Shown here: positions 15,826 to 24,272 of the stretch, piece after piece
How the letters are laid out: each line of letters starts with the position of its first letter
Numbering within the stretch: the stretch's first letter is position 1
Assembly (NCBI GenBank): GCA_900551295.1
Contig: URVJ01000004.1
Span: 1-64,000 of the forward strand
DNA from: an uncultured Eubacteriales bacterium
GTDB taxonomy: Bacteria; Bacillota; Clostridia; Oscillospirales; CAG-382
Direction: 5' to 3'
DNA: 64,000 bases
The notes under the pieces: generated by a model
What the model saw: the letters and a program-made list of their open reading frames with translations, nothing else
Databases searched by the model: none
What the model was told of the DNA's origin: nothing
Position numbers and translations under genes: made by a program

Positions 15826-15899
15826 TGGAGCAGACAACGGGAGTCGAACCCGCAACGTCGGCTTGGGAAGCCGAAGTTTTACCGCTAAACTATGTCTGC
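15826..15899 (-). tRNA. tRNA-Gly(CCC)
   Basis: Acceptor strands GCAGACA and TGTCTGC pair fully. The anticodon stem TCGGC/GCCGA encloses TTCCCAA, giving anticodon CCC. The T loop is TTCGACT and CCA is encoded (15826-15828). The intact stem contrasts with the hybrid tRNA-Arg at 5687. Confidence 0.95.
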
Positions 15900-16073
15900 A
15901 AATATATTTTACGATATAATTTTACCACTTTTGAATGAGAAATGCAATAGTTACGGCGCAATTTAGCAAAAAAAAGACAAAGGCGGCAAAACCGAAAAAA
16001 CAACTCTCTTTCAGGCTCCGCCGCTCTTTTTTTGTCTTGCCGCAAACGTTTTTTACGTTCTTTGCGGTATTTT

Positions 16074-17222
16074 TTATTCCACCGTCACGCTTTTTCCGGA
16101 AACGTCCGAGTCATATGCCGCCTGCATTATCTTATTGACATATGCGCCGTCCTCAAATGACGGCGACGGGTTTGTTCCGGCATATACCGCATTACAGAAA
16201 TTATACATACTGTGTATATGCCCTCTGAACCAGCCTATCGGCGCTCTCATGCCCGGAAAAACCGATTCCGGCATATCATATCTGTTTACGCACTCGATCT
16301 TTGTAAATCCGCGGTCTCCGCCATTGGGTGTACCTGTATACTTTACATCATAAAACTCAAGGAAATTCGGCTCCATGAGAGAAAATCTCAGCGCACCGTC
16401 GGTTCCGCGTATCTCGACGGACAGATCGTCGTTTGCGCCGACTGATATTTTGCTTGCCTCTATTGTTCCGCACGCGCCGTTTTTCAGCTTTGCGGTTATA
16501 TAAAAGGCTTCGTCGGCATTAGTCTGCCACTCTTTTCCGTCCATTCCGGCTCTGGTTTTAAAGCCTATCTGCGACATTCCGTAAAGGCTCTCAAAGCCGT
16601 ACTTTTCGTTATCTCCGAGAATACAGCAAAGCAGATCTATCGCGTGTGAGCCGAGATCAAACAGCACTCCGCCGCCGCATATATCGCGGTTCTGTTTCCA
16701 GCCTGCGTTTTTCTTTGGGTCTGTGCCCGACGCGTGTAGGTACACGGCTCTGAACGTCAGTATCCGTCCGAGCCTGCCCTCTTTCATAAGCTCTTTTGCG
16801 CGCAGCACTGCCGGAAGATGCCGGTTATTGAACACCATTCCGCAGCACTTGTCGTAATTCTTTGTAAGTTCGAGAATTTTCCGTGCTTCCGTATCGCTTA
16901 CCGCAAGCGGCTTTTCGCAAAGTATATGCTTATTTGCCTTTACGGCTTTGCTTATAATATCAAAATGAGTATTATTCGGCGTGCATATATCTATTACGTC
17001 TATATCCTCGTTTTTAAGGCAATCATCGACCGAAAGGCTGTAATTCTCAAAGCCGAGTGCGTGTGCGTCGGCTTGCGCCGTTTCGGGATTTCTCGTTACA
17101 AGCGTATGCAGCTTTACCTCAAACGGCAGATTCTTATAGCAGTATTTTAGCATATCCAAAGACGCTGAATGTGCGCGCCCCATAGACCCTTTGCCTACCA
17201 CCGCAAAATTTATGGTTCTCAT
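16074..17222 (-). CDS. Gfo/Idh/MocA family oxidoreductase
   Basis: This 382-residue NAD(P)-dependent dehydrogenase has an N-terminal Rossmann fold with the nucleotide loop VVGKGSMGRAH at residues 8-18 and the family motif CEKPLAVSD near residue 100, which contains the catalytic Lys. The second half fits the GFO_IDH_MocA C-terminal domain (GGGVLFDLGSHAIDLL). Substrates in the family are sugars, inositols or sugar nucleotides; this one cannot be narrowed down. AGGAGG-type ribosome site before ATG. It stands 31 bases downstream of the ABC exporter gene in the same direction, so it may be read from the same transcript. A perfect CCGCAAA/TTTGCGG hairpin lies 5-40 bases after its stop. Confidence 0.9.
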   Translation of the reverse strand: MRTINFAVVGKGSMGRAHSASLDMLKYCYKNLPFEVKLHTLVTRNPETAQADAHALGFENYSLSVDDCLKNEDIDVIDICTPNNTHFDIISKAVKANKHILCEKPLAVSDTEARKILELTKNYDKCCGMVFNNRHLPAVLRAKELMKEGRLGRILTFRAVYLHASGTDPKKNAGWKQNRDICGGGVLFDLGSHAIDLLCCILGDNEKYGFESLYGMSQIGFKTRAGMDGKEWQTNADEAFYITAKLKNGACGTIEASKISVGANDDLSVEIRGTDGALRFSLMEPNFLEFYDVKYTGTPNGGDRGFTKIECVNRYDMPESVFPGMRAPIGWFRGHIHSMYNFCNAVYAGTNPSPSFEDGAYVNKIMQAAYDSDVSGKSVTVE

Positions 17223-17253
17223 AATTTACCTCCGTGTAATGTATACAGGTATA

Positions 17254-19134
17254 TTAATCAAGTTCTTTCTTTCCGGTATACAGTTCGTAGTATCTTCCGT
17301 GCATTGCAAGCAGTTCGTCATGATTTCCGCGCTCGATTATCTCGCCGTTTTCAAGCACCATTATCGCGTCGGCGTTGCGTACCGTCGAAAGGCGGTGTGC
17401 GATTACGAACGTAGTGCGGTTCTTCATAAGTCTGTCCATGCCGTGTTCGATATGGCGTTCGGTTCTGGTATCGACGGAGCTTGTAGCCTCGTCAAGAACA
17501 AGTATCGGAGCTTTGCTTATTGCGGCGCGCGCTATATTCAAAAGCTGTCTCTGTCCCTGAGAGAGGTTTGCGCCGTCGCCCTCAAGCACGGTATTGTAGC
17601 CGTCGGAAAGCCGCATTATAAAGCTGTGCGCACTTGCGGTCTTGGCAGCCTCTATAACCTCTTCGTCGGTTGCGTCAAGGCGTCCGTAACGTATATTTTC
17701 CATAACAGTACCGGTAAATAGGTGCGTATCCTGAAGTACCATTGCGATATTCTCGCGCAGATATTCGCGAGGATATTTCTTTATGTCAATACCGTCGATG
17801 GTTATCTTTCCGCTGTCAATGTCGTAAAAGCGGTTAAGCAGATTTGTTATTGTGGTCTTGCCTGCACCTGTCGAGCCGACAAATGCTATCTTCTGACCGG
17901 GTTTTGCATAGAGAGATATGTGCTTCAATATCATTCTGTCAGGATTATATCCGAAACATACGTCGTCAAGCACAACGTTTCCGTCTATCTTTTCGGGTTT
18001 TACGCAGTCGGGTGCGTTCGGCGCCTCGGGTTCTTTATCCATTACGGCAAAAACTCTTTCGGCACCTGCAAGTGCAGAGAAAACCGTCGTCATCTGCATT
18101 GAGATCTCATTTACGGGACGTGAGAACTGTCTTGCATAGTTTACGAACACCGTAAGTCCGCCTATGTCGAACTTTCCGAGTGCGCAGAGTATACCGCCGA
18201 CACCGGCAGTCACGCCGTAGCTTACCTGGCTTGAGTTACCCATGATAGGCCCCATTATGCCGCCGAAGAAGTTTGCCTTTATCTGGGTTTCGCGAAGGTC
18301 GTTATTAAGAAGTGAAAACTCGTCCTTGCAGGCGTTTTCATGATTGAACACCTTTACGACTTTCTGACCCGACACGGATTCCTCAATATAACCGTTTACA
18401 GCGCCGAGAGACGCCTGCTGCGCCGAATAATACTTTCGGCTCTTTGACGCTATATATCCGCCGCCTTTGATGAATACAGGCAGGAAAAGCACCGTAACAA
18501 GCGTAAGCCAAATATTTGTGTATATCATCATAACAAGCGTACCAACAAGCGTTACACTGCCCGAAATAAGGCTTACTATGGTGCTGTCAAGCATTGTGCC
18601 GATATTATCGACGTCGTTTGTGAAACGGCTCATTATTTCACCGGTGTTTTCGTTGTCGTGGAATTTAAGCGGCAGCGACTGAACCTTGGCAAACAGCTCG
18701 TTTCTTATCTTCTCTATCGCACTCTGTGAGATGTTCAGCATTATGCGGCTCTGCGCATATGTTGAAACAAGTCCTACAACATAGACCGCAGCAAGCGTTG
18801 CAAGCGTCATCATAAGGTACTGTATACGGCTTTGCGCGGAGGTCTCGGGATTCATTATGTTATTGAAAATAGGTCTTAAAATATACGAGCCGACAAGCGA
18901 TGATCCGGTGCTTATAAGCATACACAAAAGCACGACGACCATATGCGCTTTATACGCCGAGATATACGAAAAAAGACGTTTTACGGTAGCCTTTGCATTC
19001 TTTGGCTTTGACTTTCCGCGCATTGCACCGCCGCCGGGACCTCCTCCCGGCCCTCCCATAGGTCCGCGTGCCTTTCCGGGAGCCGATGCGCTGTTATAAC
19101 GTTCTTTGAGTTCAGCTAAATTTCTTCCTGCCAT
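17254..19134 (-). CDS. ABC exporter, heterodimer subunit B (membrane + ATPase)
   Basis: The start at 19134 (MAGRNLAELKERYNS) gives 626 residues and fits AAGGAGG 11 bases upstream; it begins 1 base after the stop of subunit A. The N-terminus has a Gly/Pro/Met-rich cytoplasmic stretch (GPMGGPGGGPGGG), common in clostridial exporters of this type. Then come a six-helix type-I exporter domain and an ABC ATPase: Walker A GSTGAGKTT, signature LSQGQ (a Gly to Gln change from LSGGQ), Walker B ILVLDEATSSVD and the switch His in IAHRLSTV. Together with its neighbour it should form a heterodimeric multidrug or peptide exporter. Confidence 0.93.
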   Translation of the reverse strand: MAGRNLAELKERYNSASAPGKARGPMGGPGGGPGGGAMRGKSKPKNAKATVKRLFSYISAYKAHMVVVLLCMLISTGSSLVGSYILRPIFNNIMNPETSAQSRIQYLMMTLATLAAVYVVGLVSTYAQSRIMLNISQSAIEKIRNELFAKVQSLPLKFHDNENTGEIMSRFTNDVDNIGTMLDSTIVSLISGSVTLVGTLVMMIYTNIWLTLVTVLFLPVFIKGGGYIASKSRKYYSAQQASLGAVNGYIEESVSGQKVVKVFNHENACKDEFSLLNNDLRETQIKANFFGGIMGPIMGNSSQVSYGVTAGVGGILCALGKFDIGGLTVFVNYARQFSRPVNEISMQMTTVFSALAGAERVFAVMDKEPEAPNAPDCVKPEKIDGNVVLDDVCFGYNPDRMILKHISLYAKPGQKIAFVGSTGAGKTTITNLLNRFYDIDSGKITIDGIDIKKYPREYLRENIAMVLQDTHLFTGTVMENIRYGRLDATDEEVIEAAKTASAHSFIMRLSDGYNTVLEGDGANLSQGQRQLLNIARAAISKAPILVLDEATSSVDTRTERHIEHGMDRLMKNRTTFVIAHRLSTVRNADAIMVLENGEIIERGNHDELLAMHGRYYELYTGKKELD

Positions 19135-19135
19135 T

Positions 19136-20899
19136 TTACGCGTCAGCCTCCTTTTTTGCGTCATTCTGTTTATCCATTTGAGAGTAGTATATTTCCTGAT
19201 ATTCGGTATTGTTTTTAAGCAGCTCGTCATGAGTGCCGACGCCTGTTATCTTACCGTCGTTTATTACGAGGATCTCGTCTGCGTCGCGAACCGACGAAAT
19301 GCGCTGAGCTATTATTATCTTGGTCGAGTGTGCAAGCTCATTTTTGAAAGCCTCTCTTATGCGCGCCTCGGTTGCGGTATCGACGGCGCTTGTCGAGTCG
19401 TCGAGTATAAGTATTTTCGGCTTTTTGAGCAGTGCTCTTGCGATACAAAGTCTTTGTTTCTGACCGCCGGACACGTTTGTTCCGCCCTGATCGAGTATTG
19501 TATCGTAACCGTCCTTCATAGAGCCTACAAAACCGTCCGCCTGCGCGCTCTTTGCAGCGGCTGCAATTTCTTCGTCGGTCGCATATTCGTTACCCCATCT
19601 CAGGTTGCTTGCTATCGAGCCTGAGAACAGCACATTTTTCTGGAGAACCATGCTGACGCCCTCTCTGAGTTTTTCAAGCGAATAATCCTTTACGTTCACT
19701 CCGTCAACGAGAACCTCGCCCTCGTCAGCGTCATAGAGTCTGGGTATCATTGAAACAAGCGTCGTCTTTCCGCTGCCTGTCGAGCCGATTATTCCGACCG
19801 TCATTCCGCGGCGTATCTTAAAGCTTGCGTCGTCGAGCACCTTGCCCTCGCTGTTTTTATAATATCTGAAAGTAACGTGCTTGAATTCAACGTCGCCGTT
19901 TTTGACTTCGAGATCCTTATGTGCGGCGTTTCTGTCGTTAAGCGTTACATTCTCGTCAAGCACCTCGCAGATACGCTTTGAAGACGCTATCGCACGCGAG
20001 CTTGTCATAAATATCATGGTAAACATTATAAGCGACATAAGTATCTGAGTAATATATGTGATAAATGCCGAGAGGTCGCCCGCAGTCATGCTGCCGCTTA
20101 CAACCTGCTTTCCGCCGAACCAGAGCACTGCGATAGTCGTGATATACATAAACAGCATTACGACCGGCTGCATGAATATCATTACGTTCATTGCGGAAAT
20201 GCCCGCCGCTTTTAGGTCTGCGTTGGATGCGGCAAATTTATTCTTTTCGTACCCTTCACGCACAAAGGATTTAACAACGCGCACATTTGTAAGGTTTTCC
20301 TGTACGTTTGAGTTGAGCGCGTCTATCTTTTTCTGCATAATGCGGAAACGCGGATAGCCCGTTGCGATTATTCCCGCGACAACTATTACCATAAGCGGAA
20401 TGGTTACGGCAAGCACCGTCGCAAGAGACGGATTCATGCTTATTGCCATTACAAGCGCGCCTATAAGCATACCGGGAGAGCGTAAGAACATACGAAGCAG
20501 CATATTTACAAAGTTCTGGAGCTGCGTTACGTCGTTTGTAAGGCGCGTTACAAGAGAGCCAGTATTGAACTTATCTATATTCTCAAACGAAAAGTTCTGA
20601 ATCTTATTGTAAATATCCTGTCTTAGATCCGCCGCAAAGTTTACCGACGCCTTTGCGCCGAAATATGCTCCTCCGACTCCTCCTGCCATCATCAGCAGCG
20701 CCATTGCCACCATGCCTGCCGATATAAGCAGCACCTTCTGCCAGTTGCCCGTCGCTATGTTGTCAACCACAGCCGTGTCGATTATCACCGACATAAGCTT
20801 CGGCATTACTATTTCGCCTATTACCTCTACTATCATACACAGCGGCCCTATGATGAAGTACGGCAGGTACGGCTTTACGTATTTAAACCATCTTTTCAC
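19136..20899 (-). CDS. ABC exporter, heterodimer subunit A (membrane + ATPase)
   Basis: The 587-residue protein has six membrane helices (first around 14-36) and an ABC ATPase with Walker A GSTGSGKTT, signature VSGGQ, and Walker B ILILDDSTSAVD. The Walker B catalytic Glu is Asp (LDDSTS) and the switch His is Gln (IAQRISS). These changes mark the degenerate half of a heterodimeric exporter, with the partner at 17254-19134 supplying the competent site. Its start overlaps the MarR gene by four bases (ATGA), so regulator and pump are one operon. Confidence 0.94.
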   Translation of the reverse strand: MKRWFKYVKPYLPYFIIGPLCMIVEVIGEIVMPKLMSVIIDTAVVDNIATGNWQKVLLISAGMVAMALLMMAGGVGGAYFGAKASVNFAADLRQDIYNKIQNFSFENIDKFNTGSLVTRLTNDVTQLQNFVNMLLRMFLRSPGMLIGALVMAISMNPSLATVLAVTIPLMVIVVAGIIATGYPRFRIMQKKIDALNSNVQENLTNVRVVKSFVREGYEKNKFAASNADLKAAGISAMNVMIFMQPVVMLFMYITTIAVLWFGGKQVVSGSMTAGDLSAFITYITQILMSLIMFTMIFMTSSRAIASSKRICEVLDENVTLNDRNAAHKDLEVKNGDVEFKHVTFRYYKNSEGKVLDDASFKIRRGMTVGIIGSTGSGKTTLVSMIPRLYDADEGEVLVDGVNVKDYSLEKLREGVSMVLQKNVLFSGSIASNLRWGNEYATDEEIAAAAKSAQADGFVGSMKDGYDTILDQGGTNVSGGQKQRLCIARALLKKPKILILDDSTSAVDTATEARIREAFKNELAHSTKIIIAQRISSVRDADEILVINDGKITGVGTHDELLKNNTEYQEIYYSQMDKQNDAKKEADA

Positions 20900-21390
20900 T
20901 GCAATTTTTCCTTTCTGAAATCATTTTTGTCTTCGTTCCGGCACTTTACCTTTTTGAGTCCTCTCTGCATCTTGTCAAAGCAAGCCTCAAGTGCGTCAAA
21001 GTCACTGTCTGTGAATTCTTCAAAAGTTGCTTTGTCCACAGTATCGAATTTTTCACGCAGTTCCTTTATTACGTCTTTTCCCTTTTTCGTTACGCTTATA
21101 GTATTATACCGGTTATCGCCCTGATTTACGCTGCGGACGATATATCCGCCGTTTTCGAGCTTTTTCAGCGTAACCGCGACCGCAGCCGGGCTTATATCGA
21201 ATTCCTTGGCTATCTCTGCCTGCGAAAAATCGGTTTCCGGAAAGTCGACAAGGTACGAAAGCATCATATGCTGGCTTCTGTGTATTCCGACGCTGCTTGC
21301 AACCTCTTCTATCGCCATGCGGTGAAGCCTGTTTGTCTGCATAAGCTTATATATTACCGTTCTTACCTTATCCGAACCGTTCACGTTCAT
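20896..21390 (-). CDS. MarR-family transcriptional regulator
   Basis: The 164-residue protein is a winged-helix repressor: the recognition region is FSQAEIAKEFDISPAAVAVTLKKL (about 74-97) followed by the wing VRSVNQGDNRYNTISVT. It is the first gene of a marR-ABC-ABC operon, a standard arrangement in which the regulator represses its own exporter genes until a substrate binds. The A/T-rich inverted repeats in its promoter (21411-21440) are likely operators. GGAGG lies 7 bases before the ATG. Confidence 0.93.
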   Translation of the reverse strand: MNVNGSDKVRTVIYKLMQTNRLHRMAIEEVASSVGIHRSQHMMLSYLVDFPETDFSQAEIAKEFDISPAAVAVTLKKLENGGYIVRSVNQGDNRYNTISVTKKGKDVIKELREKFDTVDKATFEEFTDSDFDALEACFDKMQRGLKKVKCRNEDKNDFRKEKLQ

Positions 21391-21410
21391 TTTTTCACCT
21401 CCGCTTATCC

Positions 21411-21440
21411 GTTAATCAATTAACTGTTAATGAGTTAATT
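21411..21440. promoter_or_regulatory. Candidate MarR operator
   Basis: GTTAATCAATTAAC (palindromic GTTAA-N4-TTAAC, 21411-21424) followed closely by a second GTTAAT...GTTAATT copy to 21440. They lie between the promoter and the marR start codon. Confidence 0.55.
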
Positions 21441-21455
21441 ATTTATGCATTAATT

Positions 21456-21483
21456 ATTATACACATTAACTTTCAAAAGTCAA
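21456..21483 (-). promoter_or_regulatory. Sigma-A promoter of the marR-ABC operon
   Basis: Minus strand -35 TTGACT (21478-21483), 16-base spacer, perfect -10 TATAAT (21456-21461). Confidence 0.8.
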
Positions 21484-21528
21484 CGGCAAAAATAATTGTT
21501 TACAAAAATTCCAAAAAATAGTTTTACA

Positions 21529-21561
21529 CAAAAAAGACCGCGGCGAAAAACCGCAGTCTTT
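21529..21561 (-). terminator. Intrinsic terminator after the secreted-protein/small-peptide operon
   Basis: On the minus strand AAAGACTGCGG pairs with CCGCGGTCTTT (one mismatch) and is followed by TTTT. It lies about 150 bases after the 40-residue gene. Confidence 0.8.
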
Positions 21562-21577
21562 AAGCATATCAAAGGTA

Positions 21578-21660
21578 TCTCTGCACGGAAAAACGGGGAG
21601 ATATGCATACATATATGATTACCCGAAAATTATATAGGAGAGAGTAAAAACGTGCAGAGA
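21578..21660 (-). ncRNA. Structured 3' region between small gene and terminator
   Basis: A perfect 10-base inverted repeat TCTCTGCACG (21578-21587) and CGTGCAGAGA (21651-21660) encloses about 63 bases. It lies in the transcribed strand downstream of the 40-residue gene, just before a strong terminator. It could be a 3' UTR fold or a small RNA; no known family recognised. Confidence 0.3.
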
Positions 21661-21707
21661 ATATGTAAAATGCGCTGAAAACTTACGCATATTACAACGG
21701 TGTCAAA

Positions 21708-21830
21708 TCAGAACAGCTCCGATGCATCAAAGAGATTCTCGTTTTCCGCAGTTTCTCCGCTTCCTTCGAGAATGTCCTCATACGACACGCAAAATTTCTC
21801 AAGTTCGGGAGATGTATATATCTTTTTCAT
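21708..21830 (-). CDS. 40-residue peptide with 'MKK-Y-x-PELE...SG' pattern
   Basis: Reading the minus strand from ATG at 21830 to TGA at 21708 gives a 40-residue peptide: MKKIYTSPELEKFCVSYEDI, followed by LEGSGETAENENLFDASELF. A ribosome site (AAAGGTG) lies 7 bases upstream. It starts 21 bases after the stop of the large secreted protein and shares its transcript, ahead of the terminator. The pattern, a conserved MKKxYxxPELE start, an acidic middle and a Ser-Gly turn, recalls short peptides of unknown role scattered through gut Clostridia. There is one Cys (residue 14), no signal peptide and no double-glycine site. Function unknown. Confidence 0.7.
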   Translation of the reverse strand: MKKIYTSPELEKFCVSYEDILEGSGETAENENLFDASELF

Positions 21831-21851
21831 ATTTTTCACCTTTGCCTTCCG

Positions 21852-24044
21852 TCACACGCCAAGGCTTGCGTTATACTTTGCGAGAAGTATATCGGCGTTC
21901 TCTTTCTGTACATCGTTTCCGTTCTGGCTGAGATAATTCAAAATGTCCAAAATTGAGGTATTCATGGGGCTGCCGTAAACGTATTCGCCGTTTACATACG
22001 AGTACGCGCGCACGGTAAACGAATCATTATAGTGCGAAACAGGAATGTTTACAAGCACGCAGCTGAACACGGTAAGAGAATTGTCCGTATCATACCACAA
22101 CTTAAGGTCTGTACCGGAGCCCTTGACAAAGCTCGGCTGTGCGATATATGCCTTTTGACCGTCTGCAAGTCCGTCATATTTAAACTCGTGTGTAAGCTCT
22201 TTTCCTCCGAGCTTATCGGTAAGAGCCACGATAAAGCCGTATTCGGTAAGCGCGCCGTCAAGCTTGTTCTCGTCTGTAATATAGCTCTTGAAACGAAGTC
22301 CGCTCTTGGTGTCGATTACTTTGTCTGCGCCGTCTTTCTGTACGCGGATCTCGGTAACGTCCTTTACGTCGGTCTTGTCATCAAACCACTTGGGCGCGTA
22401 ATCGGCGTCTGCAAATACCGGGTACAGCTCAATATCGGTGTTTTCAAGCGCAACGGTATCCATGGCTGTATCGGAGTTTTCTTCGGTGCTCCAGCCGATA
22501 AGCTTTTTGCCTGCCGGTACTGTTACGGCACTGTCCTCGGGAAGAACCGGAGTGTATTCGGTGAGAAAACCGCCGTCGTCATCAAGCAAGAAGTAAGCGG
22601 CTGCCGTATTATCCGCGCCGAGATGATATGTTGCCTTGTAATAAGGATACATGCCTATGTCATCGAGATATATGCTTACGGAAGCGGTATTCACAATTTT
22701 TTGTACCTGAATTTCAGGATAAAGCATGGCGTCTGCTTCAACGCTGTCATATCCGTTTGAACGCGCCGTAACTGCGGTAATGTTGCCGAGTTCCGAAACA
22801 GAAACGGGTGTTTCAGACGTTGTTTTAATTTGCGAAAAGCCTGACGTTACACGGGTTCCAGATCCTTTTGAAGGAACAAGGGCAAAGAAGAGTCTGTTAT
22901 CGGTTTCATTTGTTATATCTGACGGAATATACTTCAGAGCCTTTAACTTATAATATACCGGTCTTTCTTTTGTAACCGTTGTGTTTGCAAACAGTATCGG
23001 ATAACCGTTTCCGTATGCTCTGAGTGCTTTATTTTCGCCTATGCTTACAACTTCAAATTTTCCCTGTTTAACTATATCAACTTTGTCGCTTGACAATTCA
23101 TTTATGTCAAAATCAAGCACATCTGTGCTTCCTGTAAGCAGGTTGATTCCGGGATCTCCGGCACGCACCTGTCTGGTTCCGAATACCGGATAGAGTTCTA
23201 TATCGGAGTTTTCAAGCGCAACAGAGTTTTGTGCCGAATCAGCGCCGGGAATCTGTGACCAGCCGGCAAGGGCACGTCCGTCTTTTTCAGGTTCGGCAAC
23301 TCCCGACGGGAGCAGCGGCGAAAAAGATGTAAGCAGTTCGCCATTATCATCTAAAAGCACCTGTTCGGTTGCAATTACGGTTTCGTTATCGGCACCGTAA
23401 TAGTTTACGTTATAGTAAAGATAAAGTCCCACATTGTTAAAGTAATAGCTTTCGCCCGTTTCTTCATGCCCGGAATACTGGAACTTGGTCTTGTTTCCGC
23501 CTTTGTTAATGGCAGTATCCGTTTCATTCACGGAAACGAACCAAAAGGTCTTCCAGTTGCCGGATTTATCAGCTTTGTTTACACCTCTGTTCAAAACATC
23601 GCACTGATATCCGAAACTGAGGTTGCTGAACACGGTGCCGTCTGCGCTCTCGCCGTATGAGTCGGTTACTATCGCATACTTTTTTCCGGCAGGTATCGTA
23701 TCGGAAAGATTAAAATTCAGATTTGCGTAATGCTTTGCGCTCACGCTGCTGTTGTAAAGAATATACATTCCGTTGGATACGGTTGTCTGATACAGTGAGG
23801 AATCACTGCCGACAGATGCGGCTAAAAGCGGTGTTTCGCCTTTGTCAAAGCTATACTTTTCTTTTGTGCCGGTAAGAAGATTTATACCGGGCTTGATTTC
23901 TTGCTCAAGAACTGCTTCGGAAACGGCGTATGCATTATCCGACGTTTCGTCCGCCGTCTCGGTTATCTCGGCATTCAATGCGCCGACAAACAATGACGAC
24001 GAAATCATCATAACGGAAAGAACTGCACTGAGTAGTTTTTTCAT
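21852..24044 (-). CDS. Secreted repeat protein with InlB-like B-repeats
   Basis: The start at 24044 (MKKLLSAVLSVMMISSSLFV) has a clear ribosome site (GAAGGGAG) and gives a 730-residue protein with a signal peptide. It has two tandem copies of a roughly 220-residue unit. Each begins PGINLLTG, continues through a beta-rich, carbohydrate-binding-like region, and ends with an InlB-type repeat (TEYTPVLPE...KKLIGWSTEEN...ALENTDIELYPVF). The C-terminal 150 residues (SGLRFKSYITDEN, TEYGFIVALTDK, VLVNIPVSHYNDSFTVRAY) form a third domain type often found at the end of clostridial surface proteins. No LPxTG, SLH or dockerin motif is present, so it is probably released or held by another factor. The small peptide gene follows. 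Confidence 0.8.
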   Translation of the reverse strand: MKKLLSAVLSVMMISSSLFVGALNAEITETADETSDNAYAVSEAVLEQEIKPGINLLTGTKEKYSFDKGETPLLAASVGSDSSLYQTTVSNGMYILYNSSVSAKHYANLNFNLSDTIPAGKKYAIVTDSYGESADGTVFSNLSFGYQCDVLNRGVNKADKSGNWKTFWFVSVNETDTAINKGGNKTKFQYSGHEETGESYYFNNVGLYLYYNVNYYGADNETVIATEQVLLDDNGELLTSFSPLLPSGVAEPEKDGRALAGWSQIPGADSAQNSVALENSDIELYPVFGTRQVRAGDPGINLLTGSTDVLDFDINELSSDKVDIVKQGKFEVVSIGENKALRAYGNGYPILFANTTVTKERPVYYKLKALKYIPSDITNETDNRLFFALVPSKGSGTRVTSGFSQIKTTSETPVSVSELGNITAVTARSNGYDSVEADAMLYPEIQVQKIVNTASVSIYLDDIGMYPYYKATYHLGADNTAAAYFLLDDDGGFLTEYTPVLPEDSAVTVPAGKKLIGWSTEENSDTAMDTVALENTDIELYPVFADADYAPKWFDDKTDVKDVTEIRVQKDGADKVIDTKSGLRFKSYITDENKLDGALTEYGFIVALTDKLGGKELTHEFKYDGLADGQKAYIAQPSFVKGSGTDLKLWYDTDNSLTVFSCVLVNIPVSHYNDSFTVRAYSYVNGEYVYGSPMNTSILDILNYLSQNGNDVQKENADILLAKYNASLGV

Positions 24045-24192
24045 ATTTTTTCTCCCTTCAACAATTAAGTTTGTACATTCATTATAAAGCACCGCCCAAA
24101 ACATTTCAATGGAAAATGATGCCCGAATGCCGTCGGAAATAGCAATTTTGAACCAACAGTAAACGTTTAAAAAAATTTATTTGCCGCAGCTA

Positions 24193-24220
24193 TTGAAAAA
24201 TATCGAAATAAGTTTATAAT
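24193..24220 (+). promoter_or_regulatory. Sigma-A promoter of the ABC exporter gene
   Basis: TTGAAA (24193-24198), 16-base spacer, perfect TATAAT (24215-24220). The start codon is 53 bases downstream. Confidence 0.75.
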
Positions 24221-24272
24221 ATTATTGATTATTGTAAAATCATTCCACATTCAAAAAGCACAAGGAGTATTC

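Noticed and set aside
15901..16073. A small gene in the gap after tRNA-Gly
   Set aside because: The only frames are short, Lys/Phe-rich and without ribosome sites; the gap holds A-rich sequence and a CCGCAAA/TTTGCGG hairpin.
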